A stretch of DNA of 64,000 nt from Cardiocondyla obscurior. Its lineage: Eukaryota; Arthropoda; Insecta; Hymenoptera; Formicidae. The stretch is from NCBI RefSeq assembly GCF_019399895.1, contig NC_091881.1:498501-562500 (forward strand), in the 5' to 3' direction. Positions 1 to 11,663 of the stretch are shown here, in pieces. Below the pieces are notes generated by a model. It searched no databases and had not been told where the DNA came from. It worked only from the letters and a program-made list of their open reading frames with translations. Each line of letters opens with the position of its first letter. The first letter of the stretch is position 1. The position numbers and the translations under genes are program-made.

Positions 1-2808
1 ATGCAACTTGATTCGCTACTTATTATTACTAATTATAATATAATTAATTCCTTTAAAAAGTATTGAATATATATTAATTTTTTAAATATCTGTGCGCACA
101 AAAAGTATTTAACGTGTGCAAGTTTTATTAAAAAAATTGTTTTTTTTTTATAACGCGATTTAAAGATATCATATAAATGAAATCCGAATTAAAATAAATT
201 TGATATTACGATATAACGCAGTGCGTCATCATTTTTGAAATACGGTCGAAAAATACTAGAGATGATGCTTTTAGAAAATGAGAAAAGTGTCGAGGTATAA
301 AATGAGATCGGAATCTCCATTCGAATAATCTCGCGATGAATAATCCGTGATTGTGAACGAGGCGATAAAAAACCGGCGATGGAAAGTGCGAGCCGAGTGT
401 ATTTATTGTATTCGGTGGACTGTTCGAGGTGATATCCTCTCGTCCAGGCTCGGCGTCGGGCGGGCGTAATTGCAGTCGCAGGTGCAAGGGGAAAGGAGAC
501 TGTCGCGAAATCGCGGATCGTAAATGGATCCGAAGGCAAACGGAACAAAGGCCTGGGTCTTACCTGCCACGGCGCGACTTTCTACGATCGTTAATACACG
601 ATCATTTTCCTCGAGGCAGAATGCCTATCGCCCGATCGCTCATCAGCTTCGTTCCCCGTCACAATTAACGGCAGTACTGACGCCTGTCGTGACGGTCGAT
701 AATAGCGGCCGAGATATTAAGCGCGAGCTGCTAATTTCGTGAAAACGCGATTTTCGTGAATCAATCACGCCGAGAAAAAAATCGAGAGCGCGACATCGGG
801 CGCCGATCCGTTTCGCGGAAAGCAGCAGGGAAATACGGAGCGAAATAAAATCAATCTCGTTACGGAAGTATTTTTGAAGCATCGTGACGCGTGATCTATG
901 TTCGAAGAATTCTTTTCGCAATTTTATACTCGCAAGCTAACGGTGGAACGTTCGCTCGAACGACTCAATATGACCCGTCGCTTAATTACGACGTCTAGCG
1001 GTGATGCGCGATTAATCACGATATTATACGTATTTTCTCTCGGACGTTAATAACTCGAGTTGTTGAAGGAAAAGCACGCCAAGACCGATCTGCGCGACGT
1101 TATAATTCGACATGCCGATAAGTCACGGGAATTACAGGTACAAATCACTCTAACGCAAACAGTAGGGAAATTGAGCGGAGCAGTATCGCCGAGAGTGCGC
1201 GATTGAATATTTCATCTCGCCCATCAAATTTACGGTTGCCTCTTAGAGGCTGGCTGAAACATTGCCTGTCAAGTGCCGGCGAGCGTAATGCGCGGTGACG
1301 CGCGTATTTCTATAGCGTCTGCCACAACGCGCCCGAGCAAGTTTCATGCGAGCTGACAGCCGTAAAAGGAACCGGACGTACAATCTCGATCGCGGCCGTT
1401 GTGATTCCGCGGCCGCTTTTGGCCGAATCCGTTCTCTGTGCGGAGGTAGAGGGCAAACCCCGCCAGTTCTCCTAGTCGAGGAAAAACTACGAGCGCACGA
1501 AGCGGCTCTACGACTCTCTCGCCATCAATAACGCGTAATCGATTAAACCGCAAATTCATGCAATCGCAGGCGAAAAAGCGCGCATTCCCGCGAGTGTGTA
1601 CTCATTTCACTTTAAGCAGGATGTGAATAATAGCAGCATTTCGAGGGAGGGAAAAAAAAAGGTCGATGAAAAAGAATCACGATCTGACTCCTTAAGAATA
1701 AAATCAAAACGCGGATTTCCTGTCTAAATCGCGATAATTTCGCCACGAAATTTTTAGGGGAAAGAACGCGAAACACATTTTAATTTATATATTTTACATT
1801 ACTACGTGAAAAGTTGCAAAAAATTACGACAGAAATTATGACATTTCAAAAACGAAAAGAAGTTGATGGAATAAGTGTCGCGCACAGACATGAAAGCTCG
1901 AAATACATTTTCCCTACAACTTTCTGCAATATGTACTTTTTTTTCTTGTCTTATATTCCCAAAAAATAAATATATGCATATACTTATATCATTAATCATT
2001 ATTCGCATTTGTTACGCGCATACCGGGAACGGTCATAAATTAAAACACGATATTTGCTTGTCAGTTATTATACCGTGATTCTGCACGAAGCAATTTCTCT
2101 GCCTAAGGCACGGAGTATGTGCGCTGTTCATCAATGTATTTGATGTATGTCCCAGCGCGGAGCACTGTTCATACGTAAATTTCAATCGATCGGTGTGTAC
2201 TGCGTCAACAATCAATATAATCGACCAATTTAAACGTGCTCGATGGCCATTGCAGCTTTATGTGCTCTACGCCAAAGAAAAAGACTAATGCAATCGCGTC
2301 TGTATTTTGATAGAAGATGATCATTCTTTCCCGGAACAAAGCGCCTTTATTCGACGACAATTCACTCGCAAAGACGCACCTCGAATTCTCATTAGATTCC
2401 AATCATCCACGTCGAATCGGACAACAGCCCCGCTCTCGTATGCCACTATTGTTCGATTACGTCTGCGTCGAGCTCACCCGCGGGAACGTGCTCGTTCGTG
2501 ACGCGTTTATCTAACATTCGTTTAAGCGGTATTCGCGGGAATCGATGCCGACGCGATTAATAATGTAAGGCCGGGGATAATGCGGGTGATGCGCACATGC
2601 GGTAAAGCACACATTCCAGAGATTAAATCGCACGGGGGCGCATTAATCTTCACCACGCGCGCGCGCGCCGGGTGCATTGACAATTCGGATCGCGATAGGC
2701 GCGCGAAATCAACGTCGGCCGTGCCGATTGTCTACCGATGTAATCTAACGATGTGTACGGTACACGCGTACATTTTTATTTCTCTCTCTTTCTCTTTCTG
2801 CCTTACAG
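1..2808. other. Non-coding or unresolved sequence upstream of the pentraxin exons
   Basis: The region is AT-rich at its start and CpG-rich at about 420-1560. It should be intronic for both the pentraxin gene and the leftward-running SRCIN1/SKT-like gene. No exon is secure. A possible short plus-strand exon at 1060-1137 is described separately. Confidence 0.5.
1060..1137 (+). CDS. Possible upstream exon of the pentraxin gene (weak)
   Basis: An open stretch of 26 codons reads LLKEKHAKTDLRDVIIRHADKSRELQ in two pieces (LLKEKHAKTDLRD, VIIRHADKSRELQ). It ends at a donor-like TACAG/GTACAA in phase 0, which fits the phase 0 entry of the exon at 2809. The acceptor (CTCGAG at 1059) has only a modest pyrimidine tract. 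The peptide is charged and has no recognisable motif. It may be chance. Confidence 0.15.
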
Positions 2809-2914
2809 TACATCCATTACAAAGTAGACCTGCCGGACATGAAGGAGTTCACACTCTGCATGTGGACGAAGTTCCACAATCATTCTAACGACCATCCCCT
2901 GTTTTCTTACGCAG
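2809..2914 (+). CDS. Pentraxin gene, exon a (first secure exon)
   Basis: The acceptor is a pyrimidine tract ending TTACAG at 2808, and the donor GCAG/GTAAGT follows 2914. The exon encodes 35 residues plus one base. The peptide contains VDLPDMKEFTLCMWTKF, the start of a pentraxin core with its first conserved cysteine, and ends HPLFSYA. It enters in phase 0, so the preceding exon must end on a codon boundary. That exon is not identified with confidence. Confidence 0.88.
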
Positions 2915-5900
2915 GTAAGTGTGCCGAAATACGCGTTTCTTTCTCCTTTCACTTTTTATCACCGCCGAGAGATATGTCGAACGTGAAAGCGAAAGTCCGC
3001 CTGCGTGCACCGCCGAAAGTATCGCGTTATCGTGTAAACCGTGTCGCGAGCATCGCGACATGACAGCGATACAACGGAAACTTTTTATGTCAGTGATATA
3101 ATTGTAATTTAGAATCAATGTTTCTTCGACGAAATAATTAAGAGTAAATTACCGGCCGTGCATATCGCGCAGAATATGATTATTTGCATATCGAGTAACA
3201 TAATTTAATTAAACTTGTACTTTTCAATATTTCGTAATTCGCTCGTCAATATAAGTTTTAAATTTATTCACCCAGAATTTAACTCGAAACCATATTATTT
3301 ATACACAAATGTTATTTTAAAACAAATTAATATAAATTATTTATATAAATATTAATTAAAATTTAATCAAAATTGGAAAACTTCTTTATATATTTTAAGC
3401 TACAAAAAAAGAAACTAATTTGCTACTAGTTTGTTTTATCTGATATTGAATATATAAAAAATATAGCAGAACAAGTTTTTTTTTTTTTTTAAACTTGTTA
3501 CCACGCTGTAACTCTCGACTAAATTTCACGCTTCTTAAATTGCTGCACGAGTTGCGTGTTTGATCGACAAATTTTATAACGCGAATGAATTCACCGTTGA
3601 CCTAGTATTTCGTAATTTATATATTATTTACTAACTAGCGGTAACTACAAATAAGCACCGCAAAAATTCAATTAAAAATTAAAAATAATTTCTAAACGTT
3701 ACATGATCTTACTGAAGTTACGTTTCATTGGGTCCAACGATGTTCGAAACGCCTGCGAGCATTACTCATACCTGTTTAACACTTGCTAAACAAAGGCAAA
3801 ACAATTCTAGAGCGTTGGGAACGCTAAACAGAACGTGCTCGGAATTGCATAATCAATTCCCACGCGATGGTTTTTCTTTTCGTAAATTAGTGACTGACTT
3901 AAGTCATACCGCATGTACCGTTGTCGGAATCAATTCACGCCCGCATGCATCATTATTCGCGTACAAACAATGACGTTCAGCTATATTTTCAATATGCATT
4001 TTAGAAAGGTTCTGCCGGGTTTGTGGTTTTTTGTGCCGGTAGAAAGTTGCACTCATATACATACGGCGTTCTTTCCTTTTTTTTTTTTTTTCCCTGAGCG
4101 CAGGCGTGCGTGACAATAGGCGGATATGCGCGGTGTCATAAATACACCAACAATAAGTCCCTGCCTTCGCATGTGTCTAAAAACGCTTCTTGCTTCCAGA
4201 ATCGATAGATATACTGGAAATGTATCACACTACAGCGAGAAATGCAAGCGCCTTTTAAAAAATTCCTCGACAAATAGTTTCGTAGCCCTTACATGAAGAG
4301 AAGAGCGATAAAGATAGATTGAAATCAATAGAAATCTAGTGAATAATTTAATTCCTAATTCTGATAATAGATTCTTTACAACCGCGTATATATAATCAGA
4401 TATAAATATTAAGACTGAAATTTTTGATCGTAATTATTAAATATTTAAAACGACAAAAGTTCACTCGTTAATATAATGTCAAATTAAACATCTACTTTCA
4501 GGCGCAAATTCGAGATACTTTATATTTCTTCACCCGTGAGCTCTGGGGTGAAAGCCGGTTTAAAAACACGAAACGTAACCCGCGCTTGTAACTGTCAGAA
4601 TCTTTTACGTGTTTATGTGTGCGACTGCCAGCGTTTGTCGACAATTACCGTCCCTAATAGGAATGTTACGTCCACGCTTCTTGCGATTTAAAAAAAACCG
4701 TATCTCTCTCTCTCTCTCTTTCTTTTTTCCATTCCGTCGCGAGCAGGCTAATTTACACCCTCGACTTTCAGCCGGCGACCAACCGCGGGGGATCCTTGCC
4801 TGGGTCGCGAACACACCAAGGAGTTCGTACTACATGCTCAACGTCAACGGCCACAACTTGTACAGATTGAATTATCCGCTGAGACTTAACAAGTGGTACC
4901 ACTCCTGTACAAGTTGGAATGGTCGCACCGGCGAATGGCAGATTTGGGTCAACGATGAACGTGTAGGTCGCGGGTTCAATAACAGGGTAAGTATAATTTC
5001 ATACTGTTTTTTTTTTTACGGTTTTAACATTCTATTCTATAAGTATTGATAAAGCTAAATGTGTAAAATATCTCAGAAAGTATAATGAACGTAATTAAAT
5101 TTCGTAAAATTTAATATTAACAAGCAGCCGAAATCAAATAGAGAGCTTTCGTCTCGAACTTAAAATCGTTCCTGCTTTCATTGGTCCCGTTGCTATTTCC
5201 AAATTCCCTCGATTCATCGTATGTATGTTTATACGCGGCTGAGAACTTCGCGATTTTCGTCGAAAATACGTAATTCTAGCCTCGCCGGGAGAAAGCTATT
5301 TGATTCTCATTTACCGAGAACGTGCTCTTGTAACTTGTAATGACATGGACCCGATTGCGTTAAGCGAATTCGACAGGACCGTCGAATGAGGTTGTTACGT
5401 TTATTCGAAGAACTTGTTACGAGCGCGCCCAACCCTCTCGAACGATTTCGGAACTCGAGCGAAGTTAGAATCGCCGATAATGTGTAAGAAACGCGGCGAT
5501 CTCTTGGGACTGCATTTCTCGTGTCGCGGTGATATTCAGGTCGAACAAGCTCGACAATGATAATGCAATTGTGGCGCATTGTCCTTGGTATTCTAATAAG
5601 ATTGCACCGGCTGTCTCTAGAATTAACTTTTATAATCGTAACGCCGCTAGTCGCAAACTCGCCTTTTCGTCGTCCTTCCGCAGCATAAAATAGTCCGCAT
5701 AAAATAGTCACGCAATCCTTAATAATTATTCGGCTTTAATTGGAGCACATACTTTTTAAATTTTTTAATTTTTATTTTACTCTTGTGACTTATATTTCAT
5801 CGCGCGTATAGTATGATATATAAATATTAAATACATAAAGTTTATTTTAAATACTCTAATAAAACTAAAATCAATTCAAAATTTGATCTAGAAAGTTAAA

Positions 5901-8900
5901 TGTATGTAGTGCAAGTGTAACATGCTCGTGATCACGCGTTGCTAATTATTGTGCACGGTAAACCCACGGCGCGAATGTCAACGGCGATGAAATTGAGCGC
6001 ACGAAACGGATGTGAAATTAATTAACCGTTGAAAAGTGCCTTCGTTAATGTGTGTTGTGCAGTGACTATAACTCCGGGCCAAAAAACGCGCTTCTGACCG
6101 TATACATAGCTATACTACTACGAAACAAAAAAATTTTGTGTACTATTATTTTATTATAAAGTTACGTAATTTTTTTTTTTTCTCTCTTTTTCAAATAAAA
6201 CTTTTTGTTTTTTCCTCTAATAAACACGATACAAATTTAAAACGAGTATGTTCATCTCAACACACTAATTAGATTTTTTATTAATTCGTTAAAATAAAAA
6301 AAAAGTTCATCTAATAGTACTTCATTTCGTTAAAATATTTTTATCAAACATTTTACAAAAATAAATTTTGAGGTAAATTTAATTTTTCAAAATAAATAAT
6401 AAACGAATTTTATATTTTAATGACACATGACGTATAAATGCACTAGAAAAGTGTGTAAATTTTATAAAAATTTCAAAAAGTTCTGCGCAAAAGTTTCGTA
6501 AAATATCTCGTGTAACGTATTTTAAAACATTTAACATTCTGGACAATTATTAAACTTATTATAAGAGTTTATAAAAGAATCTGGGTATACGAAAGCCAGC
6601 AGAAAAATTTCCACGGAATTCATTTATTTCGCAGACAGCCTACTCTTTCCGATACTTCTGCAATTAAATAAAATAATAAAGTTTACCTTGACTCATCACC
6701 GTTCCAGTGCCAACCGGTGCCTTCCAAACTTCCTTCTCCCCTTAAGCTCCTTCGTTACACTCACTCGCATAGTTAATTACAATCGCGCTAATTACTAGAG
6801 TACGATAATTGCGCGACACTTTAAATGGCACTCTTCTTTACACACGCGCATTTTATTACTTAGCAATGACCGAACAACGCGAGAATAATAAAAATACGAT
6901 ACGCCGTTCCCTTCTTTTTATTGCAGCTTCCGAAGATGAGCTTGTTCCGCGCTTACGAATCATGTAACGTTATTAAGCTCCGATATATTACGATTTCCTG
7001 CTAATCGTGGTACTTGATCCGACGATCAATTTATTACTCCGCGTTCTCCGCGTCCGTAATTACAAGGAAACTCCGTTCGGAATTTCATTCCCGCTTTAAA
7101 AGAAAGGATCGCGTGAGATAACGCGATAAGTAGCCGTGGCTTTGACTCGCCAACGTTCACCGAGCATTATTAATCGCGAGAGTTAATTGGCCGCACGGGT
7201 GAACGATCGCTAATTACTCGTTCAAGAGAATGATTCGCGTACCGAAGAGTAACCGCGAAGTAACCAACAGTCACGTCCTGTCGACTTCTGTGTTGTCGTA
7301 CGAATACTAGCGCGCTAATCTTACTCTCGGCACGCAAATAATACGCTGCGTCACGACCGGGAAGCTCCGTTATCAACGCGAAATATTCCCTTTTCAAAAT
7401 AAATCATAAAAACGTAACTGCACTCGATGAATCGTGCATTATTGCCGCGACCGAAAAAATCAAACGTTAACCAATTTTGTCCGCGTTACGGAAACTATAA
7501 TCTCGTCGACATGTATAATATACCGTGAGATATTAACATAATACAACCATCGTAGACTCCTCGGAAGAATGCCATTTTAAGCGCAAGCTTAAGAAGTAAT
7601 TGTTCTACCCGACAACGAGAGAGAAGGCAGCCCTTCGCACGGTATTACGGCACAGTTACATAAGGATTCCGTACTGTCTTAATTATCGTTTATGTTAAGC
7701 GCGCCAAGAGTTTCTCGGGCTTCCGGTATTTTCCGTATGCGAGTCACGTTCGCGAGTGTCGTCGCAATTTGGCCGACTTAACGCGTGTTTTTGAATGTAA
7801 CACTTTGCGCGGTCGCTTCGTTTGTATAATGTGTGGAGATTCACCTGAGTGTCTAGCAAATGCGTTACCATCGCGTAAAACGTGCAGTGATAAACCGAAT
7901 TAACGGTCGTTCGACTCTAGAAGTGCAGAAGTTAACGTTTTATCCAACGCACGCCATTATGTTAATAAAATTGTTACAATTATCGCGCGTAATTGCAGCT
8001 GCGGCCGGGATCGAGATACGCGGTTCGTAATTACGGGCGAGACGCGTTTCGCCGGCCTTTCTAAAAAAGCACGAGAGCTGTCAAGGCGACGATGCGTCCC
8101 GCATTTAGATTGCGCCGGACAGAAAACGAAACGAGAAAGAATAGCGACGAAATAGAATAAACGGGAAATGGAAAGGTATAGAATTCCATATCGCGATATT
8201 CTCATCCGAGGATACCAAGGTTACTTTCAAATAAAAAAAGACAGAAACCAATTTAAATTTCCATATAACGCCGCTCGGCTGCGGACATGCAATCCATCCA
8301 ACTGTGTTATATCGCGCACGGGGAGACACACAATTCGGAGGTTTCATTCTATTTGCATCGGTGGCTTATAACGTTGAATTTATTTCGGGTTTCCTTCAAA
8401 CGATCAATTAAGCCGGTATTAAATCAAATTGCATTTATTTTCCCCCAATCCGGCGAGTATAAGAACGATTGTAGAGCCACATCTTACGTTTATCAAGTGT
8501 GCAAGAGAAATTTATGTTCCCGTCTTAACTTCAGCTAGTCGGGCACGTTATCAAAGGCGGCGGCATCGCGATTTCGGGCCAGGAACAACGGCAACTGGGT
8601 GGCGGTTTCTTAGAGGGTGATAGCGCGCCACCAGGTAAGAGTACTTTTACAATTAATAATTTGCAAATAAAAAAAAAAAAAAAAAATTTACACTTGTTGA
8701 ATTCGATAGTTAATGAAACCTGTCGTCTGAAGTACTAGATTAATTATTGTATACCGAGTAATACAACTTACACGGTGATTTATCATCGCAACGTGCCCGC
8801 TAACGTCTGTTTTCTTTCAGGCTCCGGTGGTTATTTGGGAGAACTTACGATGGTGCAGCTCTACAACGTTGCCCTGACCGCGGGCAAGGCGCACAAAGAT

Positions 8901-10702
8901 CACAAGCATCATCATGCTCATCATTACGAACACGACACGAGTAATAACATACCGAGGACCAGCACGCGAGCGCCTGTAACCGGACCTCCCTTGCCGCCGC
9001 ATCCCTTCCTCACCGGGGGACAGATCAATACACAAGTACAATCACGTTTTCTCACTTCGTTACACCCGAGAGCGCCCGCGTGTGCGCTTCCGTGTCATCA
9101 AGCTAATTACCTTCCGCTCCCTGATTAACGTCACCGGGAAACAAGACGCGTGTGTCTAAAAGCCATCCGAGAGGCATCGGAAAAGTTAGAAACATCCGGC
9201 CGAATGTTTTTGTTTCGTTCTCTTTTATTTCACACGCTTCGGCGCGACGCCTTTCACACATCTATAATACCTTCCACTTGAAACCCACGCGTTCGCAGCT
9301 GCGCTAGTCTATCGTGTGTACGAAACTATCGTTTATGCCTCGCCGCGCTCAATTTAGCACAAAATGTTTCATGCATGCGATGTTCCAGGTAAAGATCAAT
9401 CCAGGGGCGCCGATTCAGATCATACGAAACGGCGTGACCATCCGTCATCCGGCATTACCGCCGGTACCGGAATCACCCCCGCAACCGCTCCCGCCCTTGA
9501 ACTTTGACGTTTTCACGACACCGCCGTCCGCACTAGCAACGCAATTCGGTAATCCGGCGCCGCAGCGGCCGTCGTCGATCTTCGTGGACGATCTCTATCA
9601 TAATCTTTTCAAGCGGGAGAAGAACGAATCTAAGAAGCGTGATATCAAAAGCGAGACCGCGACGTCGAGTCTGGCCGAGCCGAAAAGATCCATCGCGAAG
9701 AGGGACACCGAGAAAATCACGAAAGCGGCTGGCGACGACAAGGTGAGGCGCGATCAGGTCTTAGATTAAACTTTTCGGTATCTAATCTCGTTCAAGCGTG
9801 AGCACGCTAATGGAAACATTTTTCAAGATTTTTGTCTGTTAATTTATTTCTTCGATCTCGCGCCCCGTGTTAACAATTTATTTTATCGTCATTACTTAAG
9901 ATCGCTGAATTTCATTTTTAATTTAATATTAATATTTCGAACATCCGCTATCGATTTTGAAGTAATCTGTGGAAACTTTTTCTCAACGAACGCTACATTG
10001 GAAATTCCCGACAGTTTCCGACCTACTTAACGTTAGAAAAATTGAAAGATGAGTAATCAGAGTGGAAATAATCTCCGAGCGAATGCGTTTGACTTGCATA
10101 CGCGAGGATCTTGAGATTTTTCATTGTACCGTTTCGAAAAGATCTGCTTTACGCTGAGTAACTTTTTTACTTTTCAGTAAACTTCGGTTCAAAGCACTCG
10201 TAACTTGTTTAATTCTTTATTATTTGCTTCGCATGATCGACTGATTTTCCTGAATCAAAACTACTGAATCTCTTTTAAGAAATCCTCGCAATTTTACGTA
10301 TTAAATATTTTTATTTCTCGTGACTTTTAGGTATCTTTCGTGGCAAAAACGGAGGACGATAAGAAGCTGGAAAAGCGCGAGACCGAGAAAAATAAAAAGA
10401 AACGGGGACTGCTGCAATTAGGCGACGGATCGATTCTCGATGACGGATTCTCTATATCTCAAGATTTAGACAACGATTATTTCACGGGATTGACGAGTTT
10501 CGGGCTCGCGAAGGGACCAAATGAAGAGGAGGACGAGAGGGAGCCCGCCGAGGCCGAGGTCAGACAAGTGATGGATATCTGCGACGGATGCGCGGAGGAG
10601 CCGTTCGGGAAGGCGTTGATCATAGACTGGAGATCAGTGCCCAAGAAACTCTATTCCGGCGCATTGTACATGCCGGCTGTACCGGCATGCAAAGCGTTTT
10701 AA
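2809..10702 (+). CDS. Pentraxin-domain protein, six 3' exons (5' incomplete)
   Basis: Joining 2809-2914, 4772-4986, 8535-8634, 8821-9035, 9389-9742 and 10331-10702 gives one open frame of 453 residues ending in TAA, with every exon phase matching. Residues 1-162 are a pentraxin domain. They include the two conserved cysteines (fragment positions 17 and 81), the signature HSCTSW, and KGGG..GQEQ..LGGGF, whose Glu-Gln pair corresponds to calcium ligands in known pentraxins. The PROSITE-type signature ends in Gly where Ser/Thr is usual. A His-rich run follows (165-178), then a Pro-rich segment, a Lys/Arg-rich segment with several KR pairs (287-355) and an acidic stretch. The C-terminus (411-453) carries CDGC and IIDWR, resembling the last strand of a pentraxin fold. 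Pentraxins are usually secreted, calcium-dependent binding proteins; the natural ligand here is unknown. No signal peptide is visible because the 5' exons are missing. The family call is firm; the function is inferred. Confidence 0.9.
2915..4771 (+). other. Pentraxin gene intron (about 1.86 kb)
   Basis: AT-rich sequence with T runs; the CT-rich tract at 4698-4732 and the T-rich end are the polypyrimidine signal of the next acceptor. No other gene seen. Confidence 0.8.
4772..4986 (+). CDS. Pentraxin gene, exon b (signature HSCTSW)
   Basis: The acceptor follows TTTCAG at 4771, downstream of a CT-rich tract, and the donor AGG/GTAAGT follows 4986. The first two bases complete the codon split from the previous exon. 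The exon encodes 71 further residues, including ILAWVANT, LNKWYHSCTSWNG and GEWQIWVND, which are the central strands and family signature of a pentraxin. An alternative acceptor at 4746 is possible but would add residues out of line with the family. Confidence 0.9.
4987..8534 (+). other. Pentraxin gene intron (about 3.5 kb)
   Basis: AT-rich in 5740-6680 and more CpG-rich in 6900-8150. The open frames in it have no family resemblance or splice support. It is the largest intron of the visible pentraxin gene. Confidence 0.8.
8535..8634 (+). CDS. Pentraxin gene, exon c (calcium-site segment)
   Basis: The acceptor AACTTCAG ends at 8534 and the donor CCAG/GTAAGA follows 8634. The exon encodes LVGHVIKGGG, GQEQ and LGGGFLEGD in phase 0 in and phase 1 out. 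This matches the strongly conserved KGGG...GQEQ...GGGF region of pentraxins, where the Glu-Gln pair coordinates calcium. The aspartate that usually follows the Glu-Gln pair is Arg here, so one metal site may be altered. The correct frame is too short to stand out as a long ORF. Confidence 0.9.
8821..9035 (+). CDS. Pentraxin gene, exon d (strand plus His-rich linker)
   Basis: The acceptor TTTCTTTCAG ends at 8820. The exon completes a split glycine codon and encodes YLGELTMVQLYNVALTAG, a late pentraxin strand. A His-rich run follows (13 His-spaced residues around HKHHHAHHYEH), then a Pro/Thr-rich tail. The donor CAA/GTACAA after 9035 is weak, but it is the only one that keeps phase 0 with the next exon. 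The His cluster could bind metal; that is inference. Confidence 0.88.
9389..9742 (+). CDS. Pentraxin gene, exon e (Pro-rich and dibasic-rich insert)
   Basis: The acceptor TTCCAG ends at 9388 and the donor AAG/GTGAGG follows 9742, phase 0 at both ends. The exon encodes 118 residues: a Pro-rich stretch (PALPPVPESPPQPLPPL), then a charged region with KR, KKR, KR and KR pairs inside about 30 residues. Such dibasic pairs can be proprotein convertase sites in secreted proteins, but no processing is demonstrated. If the following intron is retained, the frame stops at 9767-9769 and gives a shorter protein. Confidence 0.87.
9743..10330 (+). other. Pentraxin gene last intron
   Basis: The intron runs from donor GTGAGG to acceptor CTTTTAG. 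Retaining it would add eight residues and stop at 9767-9769. Nothing else is seen. Confidence 0.75.
10331..10702 (+). CDS. Pentraxin gene, terminal coding exon
   Basis: The acceptor TGACTTTTAG ends at 10330, and the TAA stop is at 10700-10702. The exon encodes 123 residues. A Lys/Glu-rich start (EDDKKLEKRETEK) leads to an acidic run (NEEEDEREPAEAE). The C-terminus is compact, with CDGC, ALIIDWRSVP and LYSGALYMPAVPAC. The IIDWR and GALYMP motifs resemble the terminal NWR...G strand of pentraxins, which suggests that the fold closes here after a long insertion. Confidence 0.88.
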   Translation, partial: VSFVAKTEDDKKLEKRETEKNKKKRGLLQLGDGSILDDGFSISQDLDNDYFTGLTSFGLAKGPNEEEDEREPAEAEVRQVMDICDGCAEEPFGKALIIDWRSVPKKLYSGALYMPAVPACKAF

Positions 10703-11318
10703 TCACCGACGAGACAGATAACGCGGACGGGATTATGCGCGCGAGGCGACATTCCGGGTTGTCGCGTGAATTAACACGGAGAAGATTCCCGATTGTGCCG
10801 AATAACGATGCAAATCTCCGATAACGATCGACGAGAGGGACCGATGGTCTCTCGAAAACAAAACGTTTTCAGGTATCCCTACGCCATGTTTTAGATCGTC
10901 GAGTATCTTTAGTTGTTACGGGCGAAGATGTTTGTCATTCGTTTTACCGAGATAGACGTACTTCCGATTTCTCATCTCTTCATTACTCATTAATCTTTCT
11001 CTTTCCGTGCCTCGATAACGTAGCTCAGTAATTTTTTTTTTTTTATAATTTTTTTTACATTTGTTGTATCTTCGTAAACGTTACGAACATTCGGAGATGC
11101 GAATGATATTGCCATGAAAGAACCTGCGCTTGACAAAGCATCTCGCCGATCATATTTATTTGTAATCTGCCCGATTAACTGTATGACGATTAAGTTTGAA
11201 GCTTCCACGAGTATTTTAGGGGCGAGTACGAGGTTTTGTTTTAAATATTACAATTTGAATAAGTTTATTTATGCAGAAATGCATTGCTGCTATTGTTTAA
11301 ATGACCGAAATATGTCTC

Positions 11319-11324
11319 AATAAA
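11319..11324 (+). promoter_or_regulatory. Polyadenylation signal AATAAA (proximal)
   Basis: A canonical AATAAA lies 617 bases after the pentraxin stop codon. It may define a shorter 3' UTR. Confidence 0.5.
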
Positions 11325-11657
11325 AGCATGCGATCAACGTCGCTATCTACGAGAGTAGAATTTAATTAATTGAGAAAAATCTCACTAAAATAATAAACGT
11401 CGGCGTTATTATACATATGTACGAACAGTATTATATTGTAAGTTCAAGATACTGATCACGAATAACGACAATCGCTTTTACCAGAATACTCATCGCGGTT
11501 TTAAGGTGCGTGCTGATCGATCGACTTCGACGAGTCGAAGGGAAACTTAATTGCACGACGGAAACTGCCTTAATCGATTAGCAACGTACGCCTCGGTCGC
11601 TCAAGATTCTAGCTCTAGTGATGTATATGCATTTTGTGTACATGTGAACGTATGCCG

Positions 11658-11663
11658 AATAAA
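11658..11663 (+). promoter_or_regulatory. Polyadenylation signal AATAAA (distal)
   Basis: A second canonical AATAAA lies about 955 bases after the stop and is followed by T-rich sequence. It sits about 275 bases from the nearest exon of the convergent minus-strand gene, so the two transcripts come close or overlap. Confidence 0.5.

Noticed and set aside
564..609. Possible minus-strand exon (ENDRVLTIVESRAVA) before a good donor CAG/GTAAGA
   Set aside because: The phase fits the SRCIN1/SKT-like gene, but the acceptor is poor, only 15 codons are involved and no family match was seen. Too weak to list as a gene part.
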